From: Rhizobium vallis
GTDB lineage: Bacteria > Pseudomonadota > Alphaproteobacteria > Rhizobiales > Rhizobiaceae
DNA: 64,000 nt
Reading direction: 5' to 3'
NCBI RefSeq assembly: GCF_003985155.1
Contig: NZ_ML133687.1
Location: 248,001-312,000, forward strand
Position numbers and translations under genes: made by a program. The notes under the pieces were generated by a model, which saw only the letters and a list, made by a program, of their open reading frames with translations, did not search any database and was not told the origin of the DNA. Shown piece after piece: positions 7,927 through 17,688 of this stretch (the stretch's first letter is position 1; each line of letters starts with the position of its first letter).

Positions 7927-9288
7927 ATGAAAAAGTCATTTTTGATGGGCGTTGCCGCGGCAGCGCTTTTTGCCGGCGCTGCGTCGGCGGCCGATTTGAA
8001 ATTTGCCCCGGGACAGGATGCCAAGTTCAACTGGAAGAGCTATGACGAATTCAAGGCTGCCCATGCCGACCTGAAGGGTCAGCCGCTGACGATCTTCGGG
8101 CCGTGGCGCGGCGAAGACGAGGCGTTCTTCCTGAGCGTTCTCGCCTATTTCACCGAAGCGACAGGCGTCGAAGCCAAATATTCCTCGTCCGAAAACTACG
8201 AACAGCAGATCGTCATCGACACGCAGGCGGGCTCGCCGCCGAACATCGCCGTTCTGCCGCAGCCCGGCCTGCTCGCCGATCTCGCCAGCAAGGGCTTCCT
8301 GACGCCGCTCGGCGACGACAACTCCAAGTGGATCAAGGACAATTACGGCGCCGGCGACAGCTGGGTCGGTTACGGCACCTACAAGGGCAAGGACGGCAAG
8401 GAAGCCTTCTACGCCTTTCCTTACAAGGCCGACGTGAAGTCGCTGGTCTGGTACGTGCCGGAGAATTTCGAGGAAGCTGGCTACAAGATCCCGACGACCA
8501 TGGAAGAGCTGCATGCGCTTACCGATCAGATCGTCAAGGATGGCGGCGTTCCCTGGTGCATCGGTCTCGGTTCCGGCGGCGCCACCGGCTGGCCGGCGAC
8601 CGACTGGGTCGAAGACATCATGCTGCGCACACAGCCACCGGAAGCCTATGACAAATGGACGACCAACGAGCTGAAATTCACCGATCCGGCCGTCGTTGCC
8701 GCGATCGACGAGTTCGGCAAGTTCGCCAAGAACGGGAAATATGTCGATGGCGGTGTTGCGGCCGTGGCCTCGACCGATTTCCGCGACAGCCCGAAGGGCC
8801 TCTTCGCCGTTCCGCCGAAGTGCTACATGCACCACCAGGCCTCGTTCATTCCGTCCTTCTTCCCTGAGGGTACGAAACTCGGCCAGGATGCCGACTTCTT
8901 CTACATGCCGACCTTTGCGTCGCATCCCGAGCTCGGCAAGCCGGTTCTCGGCGCCGGCACCCTCGTCTCGATCGCCAAGGACTCGAAGACGGCCCGCGCC
9001 TTCATCGACTTCCTGAAGACCCCGATCGCGCATGAGGTCTGGATGGCGCAGTCGAGCTTCCTGACCCCCTACAAGGGCGTCAGCACCGAGGCCTATGCCA
9101 ATCCGCAGATGAAGAAGGAAGGCGAGATCCTGACGTCGGCTACCACCTTCCGCTTCGACGGTTCCGACCTGATGCCGGGCAAGATCGGCGCCGGCGCTTT
9201 CTGGACAGGCATGGTCGATTTCGTCGGCGGCAAGTCTGCACAAGATGCTGCTGGCGAGATCCAGAGCGCCTGGGATGGCATCAAGTAA
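7927..9288 (+). CDS. aglE: Alpha-glucoside ABC transporter substrate-binding protein
   Basis: 453 residues beginning with a clear signal peptide (Lys-Lys, hydrophobic core, Ala-Ser-Ala near residue 21). The mature part resembles family 1 sugar-binding proteins and is expected to capture sucrose, maltose, trehalose or related alpha-glucosides in the periplasm. It is first in a five-gene operon with two permeases, a GH13 hydrolase and an ATPase, the same order as the Sinorhizobium agl operon. The ribosome site GGGAGG is eight bases upstream of the ATG. Two hairpins downstream probably keep its transcript level above that of the permeases. Confidence 0.92.
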   Translation: MKKSFLMGVAAAALFAGAASAADLKFAPGQDAKFNWKSYDEFKAAHADLKGQPLTIFGPWRGEDEAFFLSVLAYFTEATGVEAKYSSSENYEQQIVIDTQAGSPPNIAVLPQPGLLADLASKGFLTPLGDDNSKWIKDNYGAGDSWVGYGTYKGKDGKEAFYAFPYKADVKSLVWYVPENFEEAGYKIPTTMEELHALTDQIVKDGGVPWCIGLGSGGATGWPATDWVEDIMLRTQPPEAYDKWTTNELKFTDPAVVAAIDEFGKFAKNGKYVDGGVAAVASTDFRDSPKGLFAVPPKCYMHHQASFIPSFFPEGTKLGQDADFFYMPTFASHPELGKPVLGAGTLVSIAKDSKTARAFIDFLKTPIAHEVWMAQSSFLTPYKGVSTEAYANPQMKKEGEILTSATTFRFDGSDLMPGKIGAGAFWTGMVDFVGGKSAQDAAGEIQSAWDGIK

Positions 9289-9300
9289 TCCTTCAAATTA

Positions 9301-9362
9301 TGCCGCCGGCTTGCCGGCGGCATGGCTTGCATGACTGGCCGGGCTCGCAAACAGCCCGGCCA
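9301..9362 (+). terminator. Tandem hairpins between aglE and aglF
   Basis: Two perfect 10-bp inverted repeats follow each other: TGCCGCCGGC/GCCGGCGGCA (loop TT) and TGGCCGGGCT/AGCCCGGCCA (7-base loop). Neither is followed by a T run, so they look like processing or stabilising structures or a leaky attenuator rather than full terminators. This position is where binding-protein transcripts are usually protected from 3' decay in ABC operons. Confidence 0.6.
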
Positions 9363-9474
9363 TAGCAGGATATATTGTGGTCAGGCAATACAAAGAGATT
9401 GACGATGACCGGCGTTGACCCGTCAGAATAAAAACCGGTCGGAATAAGATCAGGGGAAGCAGGGGAGGGACGAA

Positions 9475-10488
9475 ATGCTGTTGCAGATTGTGTCCGCTTT
9501 GGGCGTCGTGGTCGTCGCCGTTTTCGCGTGCTCGGCCTATTTCTATTTTTCGAACAAGATTCTGGATCTCGCTCTGCCGGTGAAGGATGGCGACATCCGC
9601 GCCGCATCGCGCAATCTCAACCGTCGTGCGCTCGTCCGGCCCTGGCTGTTCGTCGGTCCGGCGCTCTTTCTTCTCGTCGTCTACCTCGTCTATCCCGTTG
9701 TCGCGACGGTCGTCCTGTCGTTCTACGACCGGTCGGGCCTGCAGTTCGTCGGCCTCGCCAATTATCAATGGGCGCTCGGCGACCGCGAATTCCGCCAGTC
9801 GATCTTCAACAATATCCTTTGGCTCGCCGTCGTGCCGGCCGCCTGCACCTTCTTCGGCCTCGTCATCGCCGTGATGACCGACCGCATCTGGTGGGGCAAT
9901 ATCGCCAAGAGCATCGTCTTCATGCCGATGGCGATCTCCTTCGTCGGCGCCTCCGTCATCTGGAAATTCATCTATGAGTATCGCGGCGGCAACGACGTCC
10001 AGATCGGTTTGCTGAACGCCATCGTCCAGCTGTTCGGCGGCACGCCCGAGGTGTGGATCTCCGTTCCCTTCTGGAACAACTTCTTCCTGATGATCATCCT
10101 GATCTGGATCCAGACGGGTTTTGCCATGGTCATCCTGTCGGCGGCACTTCGCGGCATTCCCGAGGAGACGATCGAGGCGGCCGTCATCGACGGCGCCAAT
10201 GGCTGGCAGATTTTCTGGCGCATCATGGTGCCGCAGGTCTGGGGCACCATCGCCGTCGTCTGGACGACGATCACCATTCTCGTCCTCAAGGTCTTCGACA
10301 TCGTGCTAACCATGACCAACGGCCAGTGGCAGACGATGGTGCTGGCGAACCTGATGTTCAACTGGTTGTTCCGCGGCGGCGGCGATTCCGGCCGAAGCGC
10401 CGTCATTGCCATCATCATCATGCTTGCCGTCACGCCGATCATGGTGTGGAACGTGCGCCGCGCCAATCGCGAACTGAAGGGGCACTGA
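9475..10488 (+). CDS. aglF: Alpha-glucoside ABC transporter permease
   Basis: 337 residues with about eight hydrophobic segments, including an extra N-terminal one (residues 3-24). Near residues 220-250 lies the inner-membrane loop typical of MalF-type permeases (E-E-T-I-E-A-A-V-I-D-G-A form of the EAA motif), which docks on the ATPase. It pairs with AglG to form the channel for alpha-glucosides. AglG starts two bases after its stop, so the two are surely co-transcribed. Confidence 0.9.
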   Translation: MLLQIVSALGVVVVAVFACSAYFYFSNKILDLALPVKDGDIRAASRNLNRRALVRPWLFVGPALFLLVVYLVYPVVATVVLSFYDRSGLQFVGLANYQWALGDREFRQSIFNNILWLAVVPAACTFFGLVIAVMTDRIWWGNIAKSIVFMPMAISFVGASVIWKFIYEYRGGNDVQIGLLNAIVQLFGGTPEVWISVPFWNNFFLMIILIWIQTGFAMVILSAALRGIPEETIEAAVIDGANGWQIFWRIMVPQVWGTIAVVWTTITILVLKVFDIVLTMTNGQWQTMVLANLMFNWLFRGGGDSGRSAVIAIIIMLAVTPIMVWNVRRANRELKGH

Positions 10489-10489
10489 G

Positions 10490-11653
10490 ATGACCGCTGC
10501 CGGAAGCTATTTCAAGATCGGCCCCGCCCGTCTCTTCGTTCACGCCGCCGTCCTGCTGATCGTCATCCTCTGGCTGATCCCGACGCTCGGCATCTTCGTC
10601 AGCGCGCTGCGTGACAAGGACCAAATCGTCGTCTCCGGCTGGTGGACGTCCTTCGTCGGCTCGACGCAGACTGTCGCGGTGCGCTTGGGCACGCCGGACC
10701 AGCAGAAGCAGGAAGGCGCCACCTACGTCATCTCGGGCAATGTGCTGGAGGGTCAGACCGGCCGCTCGGTCAAGGCTTTCGGCAACCGCGTGCAGCAACC
10801 GGCTGCCTTCAAGGCCGGCGAGACTGCCGACCTCGGCGACGGCGAAACGCTGCAGATCAACAGCGACGGCAGCTATCGCTACATGAAGAACGCCGCGTTT
10901 TCGCCCGATGAACGTCCTCGGCGCATCTACGCCTCCGTCTCCGCGCCGCCGCAATTCACCACGCAGAACTACAACACGGTTCTAACCGGCGAGGGTATCG
11001 GCCAGTCCTTCATCAATTCGCTGACGGTCACGATCCCCGCGACGATCATCCCGATCCTGATTGCCGCTTTCGCAGCCTACGCGCTGAGCTGGATGGAGTT
11101 TCCCGGCCGGGCGCTGATGATTGCGCTGGTCGTCGGCCTCATCGTCGTGCCGCTGCAGATGTCACTGATCCCGCTTCTGCGTCTCTATAACGAGATCGGC
11201 AACCTGCTCGGCCAGCCGTCGAAGACCTATCCCGGCATCTGGCTTGCTCACACCGCCTTCGGCATGCCGCTCGCCATCTTTCTCCTGCGGGCCTATATCG
11301 CCGGCCTGCCGAAGGAGATCATCGAATCCGCCCGCGTCGACGGCGCAAGCGATTTCGAGATCTTTACCCGCATCGTTTTGCCTCTGTCCTTCCCGGCGCT
11401 CGCCTCCTTCGCCATCTTCCAGTTCCTGTGGGTGTGGAACGACCTGCTCGTCGCCATGGTCTTCCTCGGCACCGACAAGGATCACCTCGTGCTGACCGGC
11501 AGCCTGAACGCGCTGCTCGGCTCGCGCGGCGGCAACTGGGAGATTTTGACGGCGTCAGCCTTCGTCACCATCGTCGTGCCGCTGCTCGTCTTCTTCGGGC
11601 TTCAGCGTTATCTGGTGCGCGGCCTGCTGGCGGGCTCGGTCAAGGGAGGCTGA
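10490..11653 (+). CDS. aglG: Alpha-glucoside ABC transporter permease with periplasmic insert
   Basis: 387 residues, roughly 100 longer than a usual MalG-type permease. After the first membrane segment (about residues 17-40) comes a hydrophilic insert of some 120 residues, containing short beta-like repeats of the form L-x-D-G-E-T-L-Q-I, before the transmembrane core resumes near residue 170. The core carries the EAA loop (K-E-I-I-E-S-A-R-V-D-G-A) near residues 275-290. By topology the insert faces the periplasm and could contact AglE. The insert appears characteristic of AglG proteins rather than a local accident, since the frame is intact. Confidence 0.9.
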   Translation: MTAAGSYFKIGPARLFVHAAVLLIVILWLIPTLGIFVSALRDKDQIVVSGWWTSFVGSTQTVAVRLGTPDQQKQEGATYVISGNVLEGQTGRSVKAFGNRVQQPAAFKAGETADLGDGETLQINSDGSYRYMKNAAFSPDERPRRIYASVSAPPQFTTQNYNTVLTGEGIGQSFINSLTVTIPATIIPILIAAFAAYALSWMEFPGRALMIALVVGLIVVPLQMSLIPLLRLYNEIGNLLGQPSKTYPGIWLAHTAFGMPLAIFLLRAYIAGLPKEIIESARVDGASDFEIFTRIVLPLSFPALASFAIFQFLWVWNDLLVAMVFLGTDKDHLVLTGSLNALLGSRGGNWEILTASAFVTIVVPLLVFFGLQRYLVRGLLAGSVKGG

Positions 11654-11687
11654 CCATTTCCAAACGTGACTTCAGACAGGATATTCC

Positions 11688-13340
11688 ATGAACGTGGCTT
11701 CCCAATCGATCTTGACCGCCGATAAGGACTGGTGGCGCGGCGCGGTGATCTACCAGATCTATCCGCGCTCCTACCAGGACTCGAACGGTGACGGCATCGG
11801 CGACCTGAAGGGCATCACCGCCCGCCTGCCGCATGTGGCAAGCCTCGGCGCCGATGCGATCTGGATCTCGCCCTTCTTCACCTCGCCGATGCGCGATTTC
11901 GGTTATGACGTCTCCGACTATGAGAATGTCGATTCCATCTTCGGCACGCTGGTGGATTTCGATACGCTGATATCAGAAGCCCATCGCCTCGGCATCCGTG
12001 TGATGATCGACCTCGTCATCTCCCACAGCTCGGATCAGCATCCCTGGTTCGTCCAGAGCCGTTCCAGCAAGACCAACGCCAAGGCCGACTGGTATGTCTG
12101 GGCGGACGCCAAGCCGGATGGTACGCCGCCGAACAACTGGCTGTCGATCTTCGGCGGCTCGGCATGGGCGTGGGATCCGACGCGCATGCAATATTACCTG
12201 CACAATTTCCTGACCTCGCAGCCTGATATGAACCTGCACAATCCGGAAGTGCAGGACCGTCTGCTCGATGTCGTGCGCTTCTGGCTTAATCGCGGCGTCG
12301 ACGGCTTCCGCCTCGACACCATCAATTTCTATTTCCACGACCCGCTACTGCGCGACAATCCAGCCCTTGCCCCCGAGCGGCGCAACGCTTCGACGGCGCC
12401 GGCGGTCAATCCCTATAACTTCCAGGAGCATGTCTACGACAAGAACCGGCCGGAGAACCTCGCCTTCCTGAAGCGCTTCCGCGCAGTTCTCGAAGAATTC
12501 CCGGCGATTGCCGCCGTTGGCGAGGTTGGCGACAGCCAGCGCGGCCTCGAAATCGTCGGCGAATACACCTCCGGCAACGACAAGATGCATATGTGCTACG
12601 CCTTCGAGTTCCTGGCGCCCGATCCGCTGACGCCGGAGCGCGTCGAGGAGGTCATGCAGGATTTCGAAGCCGCTGCCCCCGATGGCTGGGCCTGCTGGGC
12701 TTTCTCCAATCACGACGTCATGCGCCACGTCAGCCGCTGGGGCGGACTGGTTGCCGATCACGACGCCTTCGCCAAGCTTTATGCCTCGCTGCTGATGACG
12801 CTGCGCGGTTCCGTCTGCCTCTATCAGGGCGAGGAGCTGGCCCTCACCGAGGCGGATCTCGCCTATCAGGATCTGCAGGATCCCTATGGCATTCAGTTCT
12901 GGCCAGAATTCAAGGGCCGCGACGGCTGCCGCACGCCGATGGTCTGGGACAGTCAGGTCGCCCAGGGTGGCTTCTCCACCGTCAAGCCCTGGCTGCCGGT
13001 GCCGGTCGAGCATATCCTGCGCGCCGTCAGCGTCCAGCAGGGCGACGAGGCTTCGGTGCTGGAGCACTATCGCCGCTTCATTGCCTTCCGCAAGCTGCAC
13101 CCGGCCTTTGCCAAGGGCGAGATCGAATTCGAGGAGACGGAGGGCGATGCCCTGGTCTTCACTCGCGAATACGGCAATGAGAAGCTGCTCTGCATCTTCA
13201 ACATGAGCCCGATCGAGGCCGGCGCCACTTTGCCCGCAGGAGAATGGCAGGCATTGACGGGCCATGGCTTTACCAGCAACAACTATGGCGACAAGATCGA
13301 TATTCCGGCCTGGGGGGCGTATTTCGCCCGTCTTGCCTAA
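11688..13340 (+). CDS. aglA: GH13 alpha-glucosidase
   Basis: 550 residues, a typical oligo-1,6-glucosidase-like GH13 enzyme. The opening A-V-I-Y-Q-I-Y-P-R-S motif, DLVISHSSDQHPWF, GFRLDTINF with the nucleophile Asp near residue 208, the acid/base Glu of AVGEVGDS near 278 and SNHDVMR with the third Asp near 342 are all present. No signal peptide is visible, so it hydrolyses imported alpha-glucosides (sucrose, maltose, trehalulose and similar) in the cytoplasm. It lies between the permease and ATPase genes, as in other rhizobial agl operons. The glucose released can enter the zwf-pgl-edd route encoded just downstream. Confidence 0.93.
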   Translation: MNVASQSILTADKDWWRGAVIYQIYPRSYQDSNGDGIGDLKGITARLPHVASLGADAIWISPFFTSPMRDFGYDVSDYENVDSIFGTLVDFDTLISEAHRLGIRVMIDLVISHSSDQHPWFVQSRSSKTNAKADWYVWADAKPDGTPPNNWLSIFGGSAWAWDPTRMQYYLHNFLTSQPDMNLHNPEVQDRLLDVVRFWLNRGVDGFRLDTINFYFHDPLLRDNPALAPERRNASTAPAVNPYNFQEHVYDKNRPENLAFLKRFRAVLEEFPAIAAVGEVGDSQRGLEIVGEYTSGNDKMHMCYAFEFLAPDPLTPERVEEVMQDFEAAAPDGWACWAFSNHDVMRHVSRWGGLVADHDAFAKLYASLLMTLRGSVCLYQGEELALTEADLAYQDLQDPYGIQFWPEFKGRDGCRTPMVWDSQVAQGGFSTVKPWLPVPVEHILRAVSVQQGDEASVLEHYRRFIAFRKLHPAFAKGEIEFEETEGDALVFTREYGNEKLLCIFNMSPIEAGATLPAGEWQALTGHGFTSNNYGDKIDIPAWGAYFARLA

Positions 13341-13390
13341 GGGAATGCAGGCCTAAGGAAGACAGGCCCAGGGAACACAGGGAGAGAGAC

Positions 13391-14479
13391 ATGACTGGAC
13401 TGACGCTGAAGGATATCCGCAAATCCTACGGTTCCGTGGACGTTCTCCACGGGATCGACCTCGATATCAAGCAAGGCGAATTCATCGTCTTCGTCGGTCC
13501 GTCGGGCTGCGGCAAATCCACGCTTCTGCGCATGATCGCCGGTCTCGAGGCGATCACCGGCGGTGAGATGTATATCGACGGCCATCTCGTCAACGACGTG
13601 CCGCCCTCCAAGCGCGGCATCGCCATGGTGTTCCAGTCCTACGCGCTCTACCCGCACATGACCGTGTTCGACAACATGGCTTTCGGCATGAAGATCGCCG
13701 GCGAAAGCAAGCAGGAAATCGACCGCCGCGTCCGGGCGGCGGCCGAGAGCCTGCAGCTCACCAAATATCTCGACCGCCTGCCGAAGGCACTTTCCGGCGG
13801 CCAGCGCCAGCGCGTGGCGATCGGCCGCGCCATCTGCCGCGATCCGAAGGTCTTCCTGTTCGACGAGCCACTGTCCAACCTCGATGCCGCGCTGCGCGTC
13901 GCGACCCGCATCGAGATTGCCCGCCTGAACGAACAGATGGCGGATACGACAATGATCTACGTGACCCACGATCAGGTCGAAGCGATGACGCTCGCCGACC
14001 GCATCGTTGTTCTCTCGGCCGGCAACATCGAGCAGGTCGGCGCGCCGCTGGAGCTCTACGAACGCCCCGCCAATCTCTTCGTCGCGAAATTCATCGGCTC
14101 GCCGGCCATGAACATCATCCCCGCGACGGTCGTCGGGACGGGAAGCGAGACGACGGTGACGCTGACCGGCGGCATGTCGGTGACGCTCGATGTGGCGACC
14201 GACGCATCCGAGAAGGGCAAGCAGGCAAGCTTCGGCGTTCGTCCCGAAGATCTCAGGATCGCCGACGGCGCCGACTATGTTTTCGAGGGCGAAGTCTCGA
14301 TCGTCGAAGCGCTCGGCGAAGTGACGCTGCTCTATATCGAGGGCCTGGTTCCCGGCGAGCCGATCGTCGTCAAGCTGCCCGGCATCTACGATGTGCATAA
14401 GGGCCAGAGGATGCGATTTGCCGCCGACAGGCAGAAGCTGCATCTCTTTGATGCGAGCGGCCACACCTATCGGAAATGA
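13391..14479 (+). CDS. aglK: Alpha-glucoside ABC transporter ATP-binding protein
   Basis: 362 residues of the MalK/UgpC type. Walker A (GPSGCGKST, residues 36-44), Q loop, signature LSGGQRQR (about 134-141) and Walker B (VFLFDEP, about 154-160) are intact, followed by the switch His in THDQ. The C-terminal ~120 residues form the regulatory TOBE-like domain of the family. The ATG after GGGAGAGAGAC was chosen; an upstream in-frame extension overlaps aglA and lacks family similarity. As the last agl gene it energises AglEFG. Confidence 0.92.
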   Translation: MTGLTLKDIRKSYGSVDVLHGIDLDIKQGEFIVFVGPSGCGKSTLLRMIAGLEAITGGEMYIDGHLVNDVPPSKRGIAMVFQSYALYPHMTVFDNMAFGMKIAGESKQEIDRRVRAAAESLQLTKYLDRLPKALSGGQRQRVAIGRAICRDPKVFLFDEPLSNLDAALRVATRIEIARLNEQMADTTMIYVTHDQVEAMTLADRIVVLSAGNIEQVGAPLELYERPANLFVAKFIGSPAMNIIPATVVGTGSETTVTLTGGMSVTLDVATDASEKGKQASFGVRPEDLRIADGADYVFEGEVSIVEALGEVTLLYIEGLVPGEPIVVKLPGIYDVHKGQRMRFAADRQKLHLFDASGHTYRK

Positions 14480-14595
14480 GGCAGCCATTTTTGGGGTAAT
14501 AATACCAGAAATTGTGCGGCGTGCGCCGGATTCTCACTTTCTGTTAAAGATCGGCTGCTACCTTTTCCCAGTCAATTTATGAGGGGGATAAGCAA

Positions 14596-15009
14596 GTGGC
14601 CGCTTCCAATCCGTCACAGCCAAAATCTCATTTCCTGAGCAAGGAAGAATCCTTCATGTACGACCGCGAGGCGCGGTTCAAGATGGAGGACACGATGAAT
14701 GCCGCGCGCATCGAATATACGGAAAAGGGCGTCATGCACGCGGCTTCGCGCCGCTGCGATATCGTCCGGATCTCGATGAGCAGCGCGACGCTGGCGATTC
14801 TGACCCAGTTCAACCTGCCGAAGCAGTTCTATCTGGATATTCCGGATGCCCGCATCACCAAGGTCGGTTGCCTGCTGATGAAGGTCAACGCCAACAATAC
14901 CGTCGAAGTTCGCTTCCTGCGCCTGCTGACGCAGAAGGAGTTGAACAAGATCTTCGTCTACAGCACTCATCCGGCGCACCGCGACTACGTCCTCGATATT
15001 CGAGCCTGA
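14596..15009 (+). CDS. PilZ-domain-like protein (degenerate)
   Basis: 137 residues with a basic region and an R-R-C-D-I-V-R-I-S-M-S-S-A-T-L stretch at about 50-65 that resembles the D/N-x-S-x-x-G box of PilZ domains. A beta-rich segment with N-N-T-V-E-V-R-F-L follows. The usual Arg pair and the Gly are not clearly conserved, so c-di-GMP binding is doubtful. The GTG start is preceded by GAGGGGG. It stands alone between aglK and the convergent edd gene, with a shared terminator downstream. Assignment to PilZ is moderate. Confidence 0.55.
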   Translation: MAASNPSQPKSHFLSKEESFMYDREARFKMEDTMNAARIEYTEKGVMHAASRRCDIVRISMSSATLAILTQFNLPKQFYLDIPDARITKVGCLLMKVNANNTVEVRFLRLLTQKELNKIFVYSTHPAHRDYVLDIRA

Positions 15010-15035
15010 TAGCACCGGACTGACAATATGAAAAA

Positions 15036-15068
15036 CCCGCGGGGTGCTGCGCGCGCCACGCGGGCTTT
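15036..15068. terminator. Bidirectional terminator between the PilZ-like gene and edd
   Basis: CCCGCG and CGCGGG enclose an inner GGTGC/GCGCC pairing. On the plus strand the stem is followed by CTTTTG; on the minus strand it is followed by TTTTTC. It therefore suits termination of both convergent genes. Confidence 0.8.
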
Positions 15069-15091
15069 TGTTTATCTGGGAGCCTCTGTAC

Positions 15092-16912
15092 TCAGTGGAA
15101 GAGCACGCTGGCGCCCTGATCCGAAGCCCCGACGGCGCGGCGGAACGGCGCGAAAAGCTCGCGGCCCATACCGAATTCATTGTCGGAGAGATCGACGGTC
15201 ACCGGCTCGCGCTCGGCCAAATCGGCCGCATCGACGAGCAGCTCGAGCGTGCCCTTGATCGCGTCCAGGCGAATGATGTCGCCGTTCTTGATGCGGGCGA
15301 TCGGGCCGCCGTCGACTGCCTCCGGGGTGACGTGGATCGCCGCCGGTACCTTACCCGACGCGCCAGACATGCGCCCGTCGGTCAGGAGCGCCACGCGGAA
15401 GCCGCGGTCCTGCAGCACGCCGAGCGGCGGCGTCAGCTTGTGCAGTTCCGGCATGCCGTTCGCCTTCGGGCCCTGGAAGCGCACGACGGCGACGAAATCG
15501 CGGTTGAGCTTACCTTCCTTGAAGGCGTCCTGCAGTTCCTGCTGGCTGTGGAAGACGATGGCCGGCGCCTCGATGATGTGACGCTCCGGCTTGACGGCCG
15601 ATATCTTGATAACAGCCTTGCCGAGGTTGCCGCGCAGCATCTTCAATCCGCCATTCGCCTGGAAGGGCGTCTCGATGCTGGAAAGCACCTTCGGATCGTG
15701 GCTCTTCTCCGGCGAACGCTGGCGCAGGACTGCACCGTTTTCGCCGAGCAGGGCATCGACCGTATAGGCTTCGAGACCCTGGCCGAAGACGGTGCGCACG
15801 TCGTCATGCACCAGGCCATGCTTCAAGAGTTCCTTGATCAGGAAGCCCATGCCGCCGGCCGCCTGGAAATGGTTCACGTCGGCAAGCCCGTTCGGATAGA
15901 CGCGGGCAAGCAGCGGAACGATCTCCGAAAGCTCGGCGATGTCCTGCCAGGTGAGCTGGATTCCGGCCGCCCGCGCCATGGCGACGAGGTGCAGCGTATG
16001 ATTGGTCGAGCCGCCGGTCGCATGCAGGCCGACAACGCCGTTGACGATCGAGCGTTCGTCGATCATCTCGCCAGCCGGCGTGAATTCGTTGCCGAGTGCG
16101 GTGATCGCCAGCGCCCGCTTGGCGGCTTCGCGCGTCAGTGCTTCGCGCAGCGGCGTGCCGGGATTGATGAAGGAGGAGCCGGGCAGATGGAAGCCCATGA
16201 TCTCCATCAGCATCTGGTTGGAATTGGCCGTGCCGTAGAAGGTGCAGGTGCCCGGGCCGTGATAGGATTTCGATTCCGCTTCCAGGAGCTCGGCGCGGCC
16301 GACCTTGCCCTCGGCAAAGAGCTGGCGCACGCGTGACTTCTCGTCGTTCGGCAGGCCCGTCGTCATCGGACCGGCCGGCACGAAGATCGACGGCAGGTGC
16401 CCGAAGGAGAGTGCGGCGATGACGAGGCCCGGCACGATCTTGTCGCAGACACCGAGGAAGAGGGCGGCATCGAACATGTTGTGCGACAGGCCGACGCCCG
16501 CGGCCATGGCGATCAGGTCGCGCGAGAACAGCGATAACTCCATGCCCGGCTGCCCCTGGGTGACGCCGTCGCACATGGCAGGCACGCCACCCGCTACCTG
16601 GGCGACGCCGCCCGCCTGGGCGGCCGCCTCGCGGATGATCGCCGGATAGGTCTCGAACGGCTGGTGAGCCGAGAGCATGTCGTTATAGGCGGTGATGATG
16701 CCGAGATTGGGAACGCGGTCGCCGGCGAGCGCATCCTTCTCGGCGGGGGAACAGACCGCAAAACCGTGGGCGAGGTTGGCGCAGCCGAGCACTGAGCGTT
16801 GCACGCCCTTGGAAGCCTCGGCGCGCAGGCGCCCCAGATAGCGCTCGCGGGTAGGCTTCGAGCGTTCGACAATGCGGTTCGTGATCGCAGCAATGCGTGC
16901 GTGAGCGGACAT
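15092..16912 (-). CDS. edd: 6-Phosphogluconate dehydratase
   Basis: 606 residues, the standard length for Edd of the IlvD/Edd dehydratase family. Edd converts 6-phosphogluconate to 2-keto-3-deoxy-6-phosphogluconate, the committed step of the Entner-Doudoroff pathway. Conserved elements include the AYNDMLSAH region, [19 protein letters not shown] and G-T-C-T-F-Y-G with the Cys residues of the iron-sulphur cluster. It is third in a zwf-pgl-edd operon, 67 bases after pgl. The aldolase gene eda is not in the window. Confidence 0.95.
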   Translation of the reverse strand: MSAHARIAAITNRIVERSKPTRERYLGRLRAEASKGVQRSVLGCANLAHGFAVCSPAEKDALAGDRVPNLGIITAYNDMLSAHQPFETYPAIIREAAAQAGGVAQVAGGVPAMCDGVTQGQPGMELSLFSRDLIAMAAGVGLSHNMFDAALFLGVCDKIVPGLVIAALSFGHLPSIFVPAGPMTTGLPNDEKSRVRQLFAEGKVGRAELLEAESKSYHGPGTCTFYGTANSNQMLMEIMGFHLPGSSFINPGTPLREALTREAAKRALAITALGNEFTPAGEMIDERSIVNGVVGLHATGGSTNHTLHLVAMARAAGIQLTWQDIAELSEIVPLLARVYPNGLADVNHFQAAGGMGFLIKELLKHGLVHDDVRTVFGQGLEAYTVDALLGENGAVLRQRSPEKSHDPKVLSSIETPFQANGGLKMLRGNLGKAVIKISAVKPERHIIEAPAIVFHSQQELQDAFKEGKLNRDFVAVVRFQGPKANGMPELHKLTPPLGVLQDRGFRVALLTDGRMSGASGKVPAAIHVTPEAVDGGPIARIKNGDIIRLDAIKGTLELLVDAADLAEREPVTVDLSDNEFGMGRELFAPFRRAVGASDQGASVLFH

Positions 16913-16979
16913 GGAAAATCCCTGCCTTGTTCTAGTTCGTCTCTGTTTGTTCGCCGGCTCCGGCGGCTGTCAGGCCGTA

Positions 16980-17678
16980 TCAGGGAGCCCAGTAAATCTC
17001 GACCGGGGAAGTGGCCCGGCGCAGAATGGCGCGGATCGGCATCTCTGCCTCGTCACCGCTGCCTTCCGCCTTGGCGAGAACCTCTTTTTTGCCTTCGCCC
17101 TCAATATGAAGAACCAGGAGTGCTGCATCCTGAAGACTGGAGAAGGTGAAGGTCAGGCGCGGTTCGCCGGCCCCTTCCGCTTCCATGGTAATGATGCCGC
17201 GCGGCGTCGAAGCGTCAAGCGCCTCGGCAAGATTACTGCCGCCTGGAAAGAACGAGGCGGTGTGGCCGTCGCCGCCCATGCCGAGGATGACCACGTCGAA
17301 GGGGATGCCGATCTCGGCGCTCTTGACCGTCGCAAGCCGGGCGGCCTCCTCGACAGAGGCCGCCGGCTGGTAAAGCGGCACGAAACGCGCCGCCTTCGCC
17401 TTGTTCTGCAAGAGATTGGCATCGACCAGCAGGTGGTTCGAGCGTGCATTGTCGGCCGGAACGAAGCGTTCGTCGACGAGCGTGATCGTCACCTTGTCCC
17501 AGGCAATATCGTGCGTCGACAGCGCCTGGAAGAAGGCCTTCGGCGTGGACCCGCCGGAAACGGCGATGGATGCCGATCCGCGCGCGGCAATCGCCGCCGA
17601 AAGCGTCTTGGCGACCTTGTCGGCGAGGCTGCCTGCGAGGTCTGCGGCACTGGCGAAGGAATGCAGGGTCGATGCCAT
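16980..17678 (-). CDS. pgl: 6-Phosphogluconolactonase
   Basis: 232 residues of the SOL/DevB family, hydrolysing 6-phosphogluconolactone formed by Zwf. Recognisable are the S-G-G-S-T-P motif near residue 45, D-E-R-F-V near 75 and the V-I-L-G-M-G-G-D-G-H-T-A-S motif around 135. I set the start at the ATG preceded by TAGGAGG. That ribosome site overlaps the zwf stop codon, so translation of the two is probably coupled. Confidence 0.93.
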   Translation of the reverse strand: MASTLHSFASAADLAGSLADKVAKTLSAAIAARGSASIAVSGGSTPKAFFQALSTHDIAWDKVTITLVDERFVPADNARSNHLLVDANLLQNKAKAARFVPLYQPAASVEEAARLATVKSAEIGIPFDVVILGMGGDGHTASFFPGGSNLAEALDASTPRGIITMEAEGAGEPRLTFTFSSLQDAALLVLHIEGEGKKEVLAKAEGSGDEAEMPIRAILRRATSPVEIYWAP

Positions 17679-17688
17679 CGATTTCCTC

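Noticed and set aside
7936..9243. Minus-strand 435-codon frame opposite aglE
   Set aside because: Antisense shadow; aglE has a signal peptide, ribosome site and operon context.
15044..16336. Plus-strand 430-codon frame opposite edd
   Set aside because: Antisense shadow; edd motifs are intact on the minus strand.
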